From the NCBI GenBank assembly GCA_013396995.1, contig VWZP01008554.1:623825-687824 (forward strand): 64,000 nucleotides of DNA. The letters run 5' to 3'. Shown here piece by piece: positions 26,743 through 39,422 of the stretch (positions are counted from its first letter, which is position 1; each line of letters opens with the position of its first letter). The translations under genes and the position numbers were made by a program. The notes below the pieces were generated by a model, which did no database searches, was not told where the DNA came from, and saw only the letters and a list, made by a program, of their open reading frames with translations. This DNA comes from Dicaeum eximium. Lineage: Eukaryota > Chordata > Aves > Passeriformes > Dicaeidae.

Positions 26743-28689
26743 CTGTATGTCAAATAGTTTAAATAAACAAGTTTTAAATGTGTTCTCATATGGATCAACC
26801 TGACATGAGGCCAAGGTTTTACTGGATGATGATGCACCCATTTTCCCCTTTCCATATCATGCCTTTCTCCCTCCTACTTAATAACTTTAATAGCATTAAT
26901 GACATACTCTACTTAAGTCAGTCAACAACCAAAGAGCAAGAGAGCCAGCATTATTACAAGTTTTATCAATAATTAAATATTCTCATAGGTGAAGGAGCCA
27001 TTCTTACCCCACTGCCACTCACATGCATCTACCTCAGCACTGAGCTGTTCACAGAGCAGAGTTTAACAATTAGCACAGGGTCACGGCATGTTAATGGATT
27101 TCACTGCAGGCTACATATATTGGTCTTTGGAAAGATTAATGGCTGAAAACTACGTTAATTAATCATCTTAACAAGCCTGATTGTTTCTCTAAAGGAAATG
27201 CAAGAAAACCAGTTCTTGCCTACAGCTGGAGAATGTGCGCTGTCTTCCACATACCCCTCTGTATTGTTCAAGTATCCCGTGGTTACTGAGCCACCACAAC
27301 TCATGGCTGGCTCCAGAATCCCACAGCCCCCAACAGCGCTGTTTTTCCTAGGAACACTCTGCCTTTGTCAGAAATGTCACTGGGGACTTCCCATCCCAGG
27401 GTGGCAAGAGGAAAGAAAGCAACAGAAATAGAAGCCGCGAGTGGTGGTAGTTCAGCGTTTGGTTCTCAGACCTGATCTGCTTGTACAGCTCTAATTTCCT
27501 CCTAATTCCAACGGGACCACCTCTGTTACTCCCTGTGGGGCATTCCAGGCTCCAAATGATCACTTCCAGAAGCAGTAACAGAAAATTACTTTTAAGTTCA
27601 ATTTTAGGTTTATTTTCAGTTTACCGCTGGATCAACAGGATAGCTTCTCCCTCCTCACTCCAACACAAAAGGCAACCTTCCAACAAGCACTTTCAAGAGA
27701 CATGCTTGATGCTACAATTAATTTATAACAGACACTAAAACTCCATTTGGGCAAATCTAAACAAACTCTGTGGTGCCAGCGTGCTTTTCTTTCAGCACTC
27801 TGTGACAAAGCACAGGTGAAGCCAATTACCAGCCAAGTCTAAGAGAATTTACTCCACTGCCCAGTGAAAATCCACAAGCAGCCAAACTCCTGCAGGATTA
27901 AGAACACAAACCAGCAGATACAACTTCTCTGAAGAAGCTGGTTTTTCTCTACTCCTGACATTATGGCTTTTGTTAGATGACTGCTTCTCTTCTACCTTGA
28001 AAAACTTAAAACTTTTGTTGTTCTTGTTTCCATCTCCAGATGTTTTACCCCTCCTGAATACAAAGACTCAGGTTGACTGCTCCTTAAAAAACACTTTAAC
28101 AAATTACCACTTCCTTTTATCATTGCTCAAACTAACCTCTGTTAATAAAATTAATCCATTTTAGCTCACCTTTCTGACATTAAATGTTGGAAAAGGCCTA
28201 CACAGCAGCCTTATCTACACATCCACCTCAGAGAATCCACCTGGAACAGATGTCAGAAGCTGCCTGCAGTTTGAATTTCAAATGCCACCCATATCAGCCT
28301 ACATCAATCACGGGAAAATATAGATCTGTTTGCTTGACTGGGAAAAGATTTTTGCCTTTGTAGGTGTAAAAGAAAATTTCTTAAAAACTGTCTCTATTGA
28401 TTTTAACAACAAAACACCAACAAACCAAATCCCCCATTAACACTTGGGAGCAAATCCTGTGCCAAGTATTTTAGCCCTTCAAATAAGTATCTGACAAATA
28501 AAAATATCCATGTCTACTGCCCATGTATCACCATCTGACCTACCACTATATTTTCTTCCTTTTTTTCTTTCCCTAACATTTTTAATAGTCATATCATCTG
28601 TCCAGATGTGTTTAAGGAGAAGCCTTCATTTCTCTTCTCAGTCAGCCTCTTCTCCCAGGTAAAACGTGAAACAGGACAGGAGAAAAAGG
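26743..28689. other. Intronic sequence with no recognised element
   Basis: No gene, RNA gene or transposon recognised. Confidence 0.5.
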
Positions 28690-28918
28690 CTCAGCCCAGA
28701 GGAGGTTTAGTTTGGATGCTACAAAAAACTTCTACACTGAAAGGCTGGTCAGGTTTTGGAACAGGCTGCCCAAGGAAGTGCTGGAATCACCATCACTGGA
28801 AGTGTTCTAAAAATGCATGGATGTGGCACCTGGGAACGTGGTTTAGTGGTGAACATGATTCACAGTTGGACTCGGGGATCTCAGAGGTCTTTTCCAACCT
28901 TAATGATTCCATGTTTCT
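28690..28918 (+). mobile_element. CR1 LINE, 3' portion
   Basis: Plus-strand CR1: 'gaggaggtttagtttggatg', then the C-terminal reverse-transcriptase frame ('ggaacaggctgcccaaggaa'), 'gttggactcggggatctcag' and 'ttccaaccttaatgattcca' at the 3' end. The tail lacks the repeated octamer. Antisense to XPR1. Confidence 0.93.
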
Positions 28919-31900
28919 GCAATTTAGGCCAGGTATCATGTATTTGTCATTGTATCTACTTGCCCTGAAGCACACAGGCATGCCTTAGAAGTCACATAAT
29001 TAGAACAGTTAATGAATGATTTTAACATTGCAAGTCCTTAAGGGACCTGGAAACTCGACCAGGTTTCATGAATTTCCAACTAGGTGTGAGGAAGTAATGC
29101 AAAAAAAAAAAAATCTAGATGATTAAAGTTCCTTCCACAGGATAAATTTAGTCATTATAAGAAACCACACTTCAAGTTATTCAAATGAAGTACCAGCATC
29201 ACCAGGGAACGTTCCAACACACTTCCATACACAAACAGCAAGAACAGAGAGAAGTCACAGATTTTTTTTAAACCCTCAGGCTTCTACTCTGATAAAGTTC
29301 TTAATGCCACACTGCTGATTAAAGCTAAACACTGATTCCAAATCAAACGAACACCACTTCTCCCCCAACAGGAAATGCTTAAAAGACCTTAAGTGGAACG
29401 TTAAACAGGTTAAATATAAAAAATTTAAATGCTAATGCACAGCACAAGGTCTGAAATTCCTTCAGACCCATGGCAGAGCAGGAGATGCAAAACCTACAGG
29501 TCTCACCTCTGGTGAGAGGCATAAAGCAGCAGAGGACAAACTCCCTCCTGCTCTCTCTAATCAGAACATCAGATCCTTGCTCTCTGCCAGCACCAACTGC
29601 TAGGGAAAATTAAAATGAAGTTCATGGTAAGTAAATTTTGACACCAGAACCAGCCACAGTAGTGGATGACAGGATGAGGTGCAACCTGGCTGTTATTGAA
29701 GAGGTCCTGCTCAGAGCCAGGACAGGAATGACTGGCACAAAATGCCCACAAAATTAAATCAGTCCAATCACTACACTGAAAGGCTCATTTCAAGGGGAAA
29801 GACACAAAGGGGAAAGCTCAGGAGAGTGCAGCTCATGGAAAACAGAAAACACCCAGTGGCTTATTTGAACAAATGCCACAGAAGGTGATTTTGAAGCAAA
29901 AATAATTCAGAAACAAGATCCAAGATTCTCAAGACCCACCACCAAATCTCTTCAAGCTTCTCAATCATGACAAACATCACAAGCCACTTCTGCAGTCTAC
30001 ACTGTTCATGGTTTCTAGGAGAATGTTCGTGTTCTCTTCCAGTGGCCTTCATTTACAGGCAATGGGATAAGGATGATGATGTCTAACAAGGCTCACATCA
30101 AAGCCTGCCTTGATAATCCTACAGAGTCATACCCACACTTTCAACACTTCCATAAAATTCCACCAAAAATGTTACAAGAAACAGCCCATACACCAAACCA
30201 GCTAATTTAACTTGAGGAGCAAGGCAGGATAGACCTTACCCCCAAAACTGAGAGTTTTCCATAGGAGATAAGCAAGTTGAGATACATTTAAGGTAGTCTG
30301 GCAGGCCTGTTTTAACAATAGAAAGGAAAATATATCCTGTATCAAGAATGTAGTGGAGTAAAGGCTCTGAGCTTACTCACGTTATCTTACTCTCCTCTGT
30401 AAGAAAGTGAGTCACAGTTCCAATAATTTTACAAGATTTAGTGAACACAAGGAGTGAAACAGCTTAGGACCATCAGTCTTGGTTTTCCCCCTTGCCCAGC
30501 ACCATGCCTTCTGCAGGAATTCACTCTTTGCCCAGAATCAAACCACAGTTTCTGCTTCTTCCTCTTTCTCCTCCACTCCCCAACAGCAGCACACAATCCA
30601 AGTTCAAACGCTCGCACTGAAATTTTACAGAATACACAAGTGTCTTCAGTTACCAGCTACTAAATTAGGTACCCAAAAATATAAAAGAAATACTGTAATC
30701 AATAAAAATAAGACACAGCCAGACTCAAAATGAGCTTGTCAAAGAATCAGACACCAAATCCTATTCCAGACATAAAATTCCTCACTATGCAGTAAGAAGA
30801 AAGCTGTAACAAAAATAAAATGACAAGGAGAAGCTATTACACAAAATCTGCCTTTAAAAATGATCCTGTATCCCAAATGCTACTTGTACTTTGTGAATGT
30901 AACCAATTTGACAGGAGCAGTTAGTGGAAACAGATTGTAGTAGACACATGGACGTATTTCTACTCTTGATTTAACACAGAACTCTGACTTTTTACTGGTT
31001 TCTAACCTGAAATAAAACAACAATGAAAGAGAAGAGACAACCTCACTGCGCACAAAGAAGAGTCCACAGCTCATAGCAGCTGGTTTAGTTCTTCCACTGG
31101 CTCTTTCTGGATAGGGACAGTGGCATTTCCACAGACACAATTCCAAAAACACTAGATCAAAGTTTGTGCTGTTCATTTCTTTATTTTATTACTTAATGGG
31201 TGACCAAAACTGTAAGATTTGCATAAGCTTCAATTCCAGCTACGAAAACTAGGTTTTTGGAATTAATTTTAAATGTTTAAGTGCAGAACGTGGAAAAAAT
31301 GTATTTGGTCTAAAAGCTATTTCTTTTTACATTAAGATGATTATATGGGCTCATATCAAGTACTTACTATGCATAGAGGTGAAGTTTGGATCAATAAAAA
31401 GCAGTATTAAAGGGAAAACAAAAGGACTGCCTTTGAATAGGGCTAATTAAATAAATGACATTTAAGTGAGAATATCTGGTGAATTAAAAAAGCAGAAATG
31501 GGGGGTGGGGGGAAAGACAACTTGACATCTCATCTAGAGCCCAAAAGGCAAGTGCAATCCATGACATATTGTTAGCTTCCTGTTCTTCTCCATGTCTGAG
31601 ATAAATATGCTGCTTTATAAGACAGACATAAGAGTATCCATGTAGGTTTTAATTCAGACTATTAATACATGTGTGTGCACCAAAAACCCTCTTCATAAGA
31701 AAAGTGTTTGGAAACCCTACATCCACAAAGGATGTCCTGCATTTCTTACAGCTTGGTGAAGATAAACTTTGCACTGCATATGGAACTGTGTGCAATGCAG
31801 CTTTCCATCAGGAGAAACCCTTTGCTTGTGTTGTTTGGGCTTTGAAGAGCAAATATTCCACTAGAAAGAACACCACCTCTGTTAAAAAATAAACAAAACT

Positions 31901-34900
31901 CCAAATTATTCCCATTATCCTGTTGACAACAAAGCCTGTCAGTCCAGGTAGATGTGCTTCAGAGCTGCTATTTATCCCTTCCTCACCAGTTGAATTGCAC
32001 AGGAGCAGCCTAATCCTGCTGCTTTGATCAGCTGCAGAGCTGCTTGTTTGGAACAGACGGATGCGCAGAGCCGTCACCGCCTGCAGTCACTCATCCCGTG
32101 CAGCTCCCAGCCTGGAAGTGAGCACCAGGCAGCACAGAAAAGAGCTGCCTTCCTTAATTACAGACCAAGAATATTTGCAAATAAATAGATGTACAGAACG
32201 CTTATTAAATGGGCCATTTCTTGTTAGGATCTGAGCAGATAGTTTTTCTCCCACGCACTGAAGGGAAGCCCAGGAGATGAATTTAAGGTTGTTGGTCAGA
32301 GATGGGTGGATTCTGTCTCCTCTTTTCCTCTCCTCAGAAACAGCTACAGGCTTTGCAACCCAACTGGGAACTTTCCTCCCCACCAACAAAAAATTCCCCC
32401 CAGTGTGATGTGCAAGAGCAGTACCGGATAAAACAGAGAGAACTGGCTCTCAGATGGCACACTCCCTGCTCTGTTTAGATTTCAAATAGCTATTTGAGCC
32501 TTTGTTTTCAGTTCAAATAACCTCTTGTCACCCTCCAACAGGGGAAACTGAAGATCTAGATAAATCAACTTTGCAAGGAAGCTCATGGCAATATTATGCA
32601 GAGCAGAAAGAATTAGTGCTGCGCAATGCAAGTGCGAAGCAGCTGCACTCGCTTCCAAAACAGCAGAACTGGAGTCGAACTAAAAATCCAGAAGTAGGAC
32701 TCAATATTAAAAAATATCAATAATGTCAGTCTTGAAAAATTAAAAACTGAATGATGACCCAACACAAATCTGTATCCAGCTCATTAAAAAGAGAAGTTGT
32801 CAACTCTGACCATACATAACTCAAGTGACTAAGCATTGCACATGAAGCACTTCCTTATTTTTTGCTAATTTCTGTAAATAAACCTTAAAATTGAAAAATA
32901 GAGAATGACAAAACACCATTTCTCAAGGAGTCCAAGATGTATTGCCTTAGCCTAGCCTGTGGACTGGAAAAAGTAAAGACAAGAATGGAAAGAGAACTCA
33001 GTGGCAGTTTTCTCCATTCTGTTACAGCTAACTATTTTCATCTGACAAAAAATAATTAATTAAAATAATACCACCTCTTTGAGTTACAGTTTCAAGGAAC
33101 TCCTAAAAGACAAAGCCTGTACTGACCTCAGATATTATTCTGAGAGGTTTGGTTTTACTTCCTCTATTTAAAAATCTCCCAACAGCAGAATCACATGAGG
33201 ACTGCCAGGTCTGATAGACATTTGCAAAAGAACTTAAGGAAGTTGTGAATTTAGCACTATGTCTAAACTTCTTCCCCCTCTTTTTTTTTTTAATTTAGAT
33301 TATTTCAACTAGATCCCCTGTAATTAGTATAAAGTGATGATACAGCAACATTACAGCAACAGAAACTGAACACTTCATTCTCAAGACTATGCTCTCACAA
33401 GAAGATCATTTTCAAACTCCAACATGATCTTGGCTGAAGTACTGCAAAATATTCATAGAAAAGGGTGCAAGTCCAAAGTTGCACAGAAATCTCATCTCCA
33501 GTGCGTGGAATAAATCCCCCTGCAATATTTTTATTTTGCACTTCCAACACAGTTCAGTATTGGACTTAACAAAAATAAAGCCCTTTGGTACCAGAAAGCT
33601 AAGGCAAACTTGTACCTAAAATTTGTAAGGTACTACTCACTATTTAAAAAAAAAAAAAAAATTTGAAAGCCCACAGTAACAACCATTATCTTGAAGTTCT
33701 TGTGCCACTTCCCCTTGCTACAGCAGAGAATCACTCATTTATCTGCTACTGCATATGGTGCTTGTCCAGCAAAGGTAACAGAAAAATTGAGAGTTTGGCC
33801 AAGAGCCATAACGGCAACTCCCCAAAGGATCAGCATAGCTGGGAGTTATGCTGGGGAAATTCAGAAGGCAGGAAAAGAGTAATGACAGAAGCCTTCTTGA
33901 ACCACTCTAAAGACAGAAACAGTGCATGTAAGTGAAAATAGATGTTCAAATAGATGTTGAGCTAATTATGTACAGAACAGCACACAATGCTGCAATTCCC
34001 CTTCCTTACTTGATAAAGCTTCCAAACATCTCAGAAAATAATTATCACACATAAGACTAGCCACCATGAGCCACATGCTACTGCTAAATGCAAAACAAGA
34101 GAGGAAAAATAAACCAAAACAAAACGAGAACCGTGGCCAAGGTGGTACGAGGGTGACAGAGCAGAAACATCTCCTGCCAACCTTACCCCATTGTGACCCA
34201 TATACCTCAGTAACCACGAAATCACTCCCAAAAGAGATGGAGATGGCAAAACCCCCTGGCACGCCCTGCTGACCACACAAAAACCATCCAATAAAATTGC
34301 CTCACATGTAGAAGACAGCAGAGTTGCTACAATTTAGGTTTGCTGCCTTTGGTTTCAAAACAGCCAGTTAACATATCCCTGTAGGTTAGGTAAAGACTCG
34401 TGTTACTACTGAAATACCAAACTAAAGGATTTGGCAACTGAGCCTTAATATATTATATTACCAACAGCAGGGGGAAGCTTCTCAGCTGGTGAAGAGTTCC
34501 TGCATCAGCAATCCCTGACTGACAGCTGGGCTGTACCAGCCTCCCTCTCCATGTCCCCAGGGAAGTGAATTCTCTGCCTCATGACTCATTCATTACCCGG
34601 ATTTGTGCTTAGGCAACTCCAAACCCACATCAGGCTCCTTCCAGTGCTGGATTCCTCCTGAGCTGGAAGAACATCTGCTCCATCTGGAGTGCTACCACCA
34701 CATCAAGCCCGCTCAACCCACTGACAACAACACCTGGAACTGAACCTGGAAGAGATGCCTGAAAGCAGAAGAAACTGAAAGTGAAACTGGTACAGATCAA
34801 TTCTAGCTGAGCTGCATTTAGATCCTTAAAACGAGAGGGGAAGATTTGAAAGCTCTTTTGTCGGGACTTTTGGAGCCTTTGAGGCTCAAGTTTAAAGCCC

Positions 34901-37900
34901 TATCTAACACCACCGGTAGCAAATTGATCTTCCCCTCCAAGAAGGCACGGGTGCAGATAACACCACAGCCAAAGACACCAGCTGGGGGAGAATTTGGCAC
35001 TGATGTCATATTAGTTAAATCCACACCATAAATGATTGTCAAAATCATCACCTCCAGCATCCAAAATGCAATCTCTATATACACAAATATCACCTGTGAG
35101 CATGATTTAATCTAGTTTGCTCACAGACAAGCAAAAGTATTTTGATTTTTCCTTTCCTTCGTCCTCCCTGGGAAGCTTTCTTGTCTCTAGATGATAGTGA
35201 ACTGCAATCTCCTAAAGGCTTCAGAAGCACATGAAACTTCCAAAAGTTGTTTTCCTGCACCTTTGTTCACCAAGGTGCAAGCAGAACCAAGGCACGGTGC
35301 AGCCAAGGCTTCCAATGGAGAAGTGTGTTCTCCTGTGGCTGGGCAGGGGACAAAGTGGACCTTTGCCTTGGACTGCTGCAGAGCTCAAGGACCGTGAAAT
35401 AACATGGAATGCCTTATCAGGCTCTCAGATTATTTCTCTCCTTGCTTTCTGATTGCTACTTCTGATTAAGGAAGACAAAGTCACACCAAAATACATAAAA
35501 TCCCATTAAGCTATTTTCAGAATTTACTTTATAGGTCCATCAGCCAATTCTCCTCATTATTAGCCCACTTTACTGCCTCGCCTGTGACTCACTCCTACAG
35601 CTGAGCCCATAAAGGATCTGGGTTCACCCTCAGCAACCACACCAATGCTCTGACACAAAGCATTCAAAACAAAGAAATTCATAACAAACTCATACAAATG
35701 CTTAATCAGCTGGAACAGGAGAGAATGAAAATAAAAAATGGGGGTTTAGACCAGCAGTGCCCATTTTTCCACCAAAGCTGACCCATGACAGGACTGACAA
35801 GCAGAGAGGCTGGCACTGAACTCTGCCTTGGCAGAGCTGGGCAGGGATGGGATCCCAGCAAGGAGGTTCCAGAATAGCAGCCTTGGCCACATGTCAGAGC
35901 AAGTCTGCAACTGAGGGACAAGAGAAATCCCAAATTATCAGCTCACCCACACTGATCTTTGCAGCTCCTCTGCTACTTTGCCCCACAAAGACATTAGAAG
36001 CATTTATAAAAGCATGCAAAAGCAATCACAGTAAAAATATAACCAAGGTTATAAACACAGTCTGGATGTCAAATTTGCCTCTTTTTCTATTTAGAGCTGG
36101 CATTTCAGCATGCAAAAAATTCTCACTCCCCCTCTAAAATGTGTGCTTGGGGCTATATAGCACATGCAAAATAAATTGCATTTATATTGGTATTTATATT
36201 CCCCTCTTCTTGACCACACTGCCTTGCCTCTCTTGTTTAGTCAAATAGCCTGCCAGCTTCTCATCAAGAAGTAGAAATTGGTTTTCTATCTCCTAGGAGA
36301 TAAACAAGGCTTCCCCCCAGCTGAGCTGCTGAGTGCACAATTTGAGAAGAGTCAGAGCCCAGAAAGGCTCTGCACCATTCCAGTGATGTCTGTGCCCTCT
36401 GTGATCCCAGTCACCACCCTGGACAGAGAAAAACCACTTTAAAAAGTAAATTTATATATTTTCATGCAGTTTTCTTTGTGATTCTTAGTTAAACATAGAC
36501 AACTCTGACTCACGGTGCTGCTGCCTTACAACTAAGGAATTTTATGTACTCTTGTCATGCCAGAGGTTAGTAAAATATGCTTTATACCTCTCCATGGTTT
36601 CCCCTTCTCAGTTCCCAAAAGAACTGAACTATAAGATCAGGCTTTCACACTTAGGCTATACTAATTCCGGGAAAAAAGGTTACCACACTCAACAAAGGCA
36701 GCATAAAACAATCTAAAATATCTTAACTACATGGCTATGTAATAAATAGAATAATATAGAAATTTTTGAAGTAATTTTTTTTAACAGTGGCTTTGTAAAA
36801 CCAAGATGCTGTAGTTTTGCAGTTTTAAACTGTAACTAGTTAAAAGTTAAAGATTATATATTTACAAAAAGCACAGTTACATTTTACAATGAATTCATTC
36901 TTTTTGATGTCAAGCTGGAAGGCTACAGATACAGTGTTAAAAAAAGAAACAAAACAACACAGGTGAAATATGCAACTAGCTTTCCTTTTTACTTCAGAAA
37001 TCAGGAGTCACCAGGACTGGGTTGACTTTTCGCCACTTTGTTGCTAATTGTAAAATTACCTAATCAAAGAGCCAGACCTTCTCATGTTGAGAGAACAATT
37101 GTGCAATAGTCTCTGCGTGGTGCAGCCTCACAGCAGATTGAGGAACACAAAGGACCACTCCAGGAAGAGGGACAGCCTTTGGTCCTCCACCACATCACAG
37201 AGATGTCACCACTCTGTGGCCACTGGCATGCTGGCCATTTTTCTGAAGCATCTCACAAGCAGCTATGATGTAGGAGAATGAAATCTCCTTCCAGGGACAC
37301 TCTACTCATTCCCTTGCCCACAGCATGCATTTTTAAAGAGACAGAAACCAATCAAACTTAATTCATGTTGCATTATTCACTGAGTAGCTACAGTCTCATC
37401 CAAAAATCTTAATTGTCTAATAATTCAAGTCACCTGTATCAAACACAGCGCCAAAGGAATGACTAGAAAGCCAGAGGCTGTCTCATACACACACTAAATC
37501 TTGCTGTTAAGATGTCTAGCGAAGGCTTTTTTTGAAACAAAGCAATAAATACTGGCCTCTTGCATAAACATGTGCAGTGCTCTCATGTGTACAGCCACTG
37601 TGTGCCTGGTATCTCACTGCTGTCTCAGGAGTGCTGGCTGTCCATCTTCCAGTGTTGCAAATCTGCTTTCCAACCCTTGCATTCTGACCATTAACATGAA
37701 ACCTGAAACATTCCAGCTAAATTACAAGCACTGTTAATTCCTCTAACCACAGACTGGCATCCTAATGTATGGGAAAGCAATGCAGGAAGGAAAAAGAAAA
37801 AAAAAGAGAAAGGCACAGCTGAGCATTTCTGATGTTGCTGTTATCCTACACACATTAAGGAATCATCTACACCCGCTCTGCAGCAGAAGGTTTGCAGATC

Positions 37901-38093
37901 TGCCAGAGAAACCTGGCTCTGGGTCCAGCCCTTTTCTGTGGGTCAGCCTGGACTGCCAGGTCCAGCTTTCAGCATGACCTCCTGCACTACACTCAGCTCT
38001 TGGGTTATCCTGGGTTTAACACCTCTCAGCACTCCATACCAGAGGATGCTGAAGTAAAGGAAAAAAGGGCACAGGACAAAATTACAGAGCAAA
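28919..38093. other. Intronic sequence, about 9 kb without recognised elements
   Basis: The longest stretch in the window with no transposon I can recognise. It is AT-rich, with A runs at 29101-29113 and 33646-33661. No exon with a convincing reading frame and splice sites, and no RNA gene. Such repeat-poor introns can hold conserved regulatory DNA, but nothing in the sequence alone shows it. Confidence 0.5.
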
Positions 38094-38508
38094 ACGGTGA
38101 AAGGTCTACAAGGGAAACCATATGAGGAGAGGCTGAAGTCACTGGGTTTGTTCAGCCTGGAGAAAAGGAGACTCAGCAGAGTCTTCAGCTTCCTTATGAG
38201 GGGAAGGAGAGGGGCAGGCTCTGATCTCTGCCCTCTGGTGCCCTGTGACAGGGAGGGAACGGCCTGAAGCTGTGTCAGGGGAGGGTTAGGTCGGATATTA
38301 GGAAAAGGCTGTTCACCCACAGGGGGGTTGGGCACTGGAACAGGCTCCCCAGAGGAGTGGTCACAGCACCAAGCCTGACAGAGCTCAAGGAGCATTTGCT
38401 CTCAGGGACAGAGTATGGCTCTTGGGGATGGTCCTGTGCAGGGATAATACGAGTTGGGACTCCCTGATCCTTGAGGATCCCTTCCAACTCAGAATCTTCT
38501 ATGATTCA
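38094..38508 (+). mobile_element. CR1 LINE, 3' portion
   Basis: Plus-strand CR1 about 415 bp long: 'tatgaggagaggctgaag', 'ttgttcagcctggagaaaag', 'ctgtgtcaggggagggttag', 'cactggaacaggctccccag', and a 3' end 'cccttccaactcagaatctt' plus 'ctatgattcaat', so the 3' terminus is intact. It resembles the subfamily in the inverted pair near 63 kb. Confidence 0.95.
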
Positions 38509-39180
38509 ATTAACTGCCTCTTCCTAAGCCTTGAGCCTGTTCTTTGGTACACTTAGGACTCGAGTTCTTCATGAAACATGAATGTGTCACAGCAATCTGA
38601 GCTGCTGCTGAAGTGCACAGAACACACCACAAAGCAGAGGAAAAGACTGGAGGCTGGCTCAGCAGCCAGCAAGTTTCTAGGCTTGTGCACACAGATGAAG
38701 CAGAGAATCAGCCACAAGCTGGCCATGGGGCAAATGGAAAGGGTGAGGAAGTCCAGCATTTCCACTGACCGCAATTAGGAGCTTCCTTCATAAAGAAATG
38801 GCAATCAACCTGCTAAACCACGTACCCCCAATGACTTTCTTGGTTACCCTGCATGGTCCCACAGCACCCCAAGAGCCCCAGGGAGGCTCCCGCTGGCTCC
38901 AGGAGACTTTGTGAAACAAGTGGCTCATAAGAAGTGAAAGAGCTCACAGCATCTGCAGGCAGGACAGGACCCAGAGCACAGCAGCAGGCCCTGAATGTAC
39001 TCTCAGACCTCAACTTGAGAACCTGTGGTCTTCGGGACAGTAATGACATCAAACCTTGTGTTGGCTGGTTGTTTCCACAATCAACAAGTCGCTTTCAATC
39101 ACCCAATCACTACTCCTTAGCCTGGGGACAGACTTTCTAGCAGAGCCTGCTGTGTTAGGACAAGGCATAATGGTTTTAAT
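38509..39180. other. Sequence between two CR1 copies
   Basis: About 670 bp of unique-looking intronic sequence with no recognised feature. Confidence 0.55.
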
Positions 39181-39422
39181 CTGAAAGAGGGTCATTTTAG
39201 ATTAAATATAAGGAAGATTTTTTTTCCACAGCGAGGGTGGTAAGGCCTTAGCACAGATTTCCCAGAGAAGCTGTGCCTACCCCACCCCTGAAAGTGTTCA
39301 AGGCCAGGTTGGATGTGGCTTGGAGCAACCTGGGATAGTGGAAGGTGTCCCTGCCCATGGCAGAGGGCTGGACTAGATGACATTTATAGGTCCCTTCCAA
39401 CCCAAACCACTCCCTGATTCCA
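39181..39422 (+). mobile_element. CR1 LINE, 3' fragment
   Basis: Plus-strand CR1 3' end: 'ttagattaaatataaggaag', 'aagtgttcaaggccaggttg', 'tgggatagtggaaggtgtcc', 'ctggactagatgacatttat', 'tcccttccaacccaaaccac' and 'tccctgattccat'. 5'-truncated, 3' end nearly complete. Confidence 0.95.

Noticed and set aside
28608..28988. 126-codon plus-strand open frame
   Set aside because: It is a frame-shifted reading of a CR1 3' fragment, not a gene.
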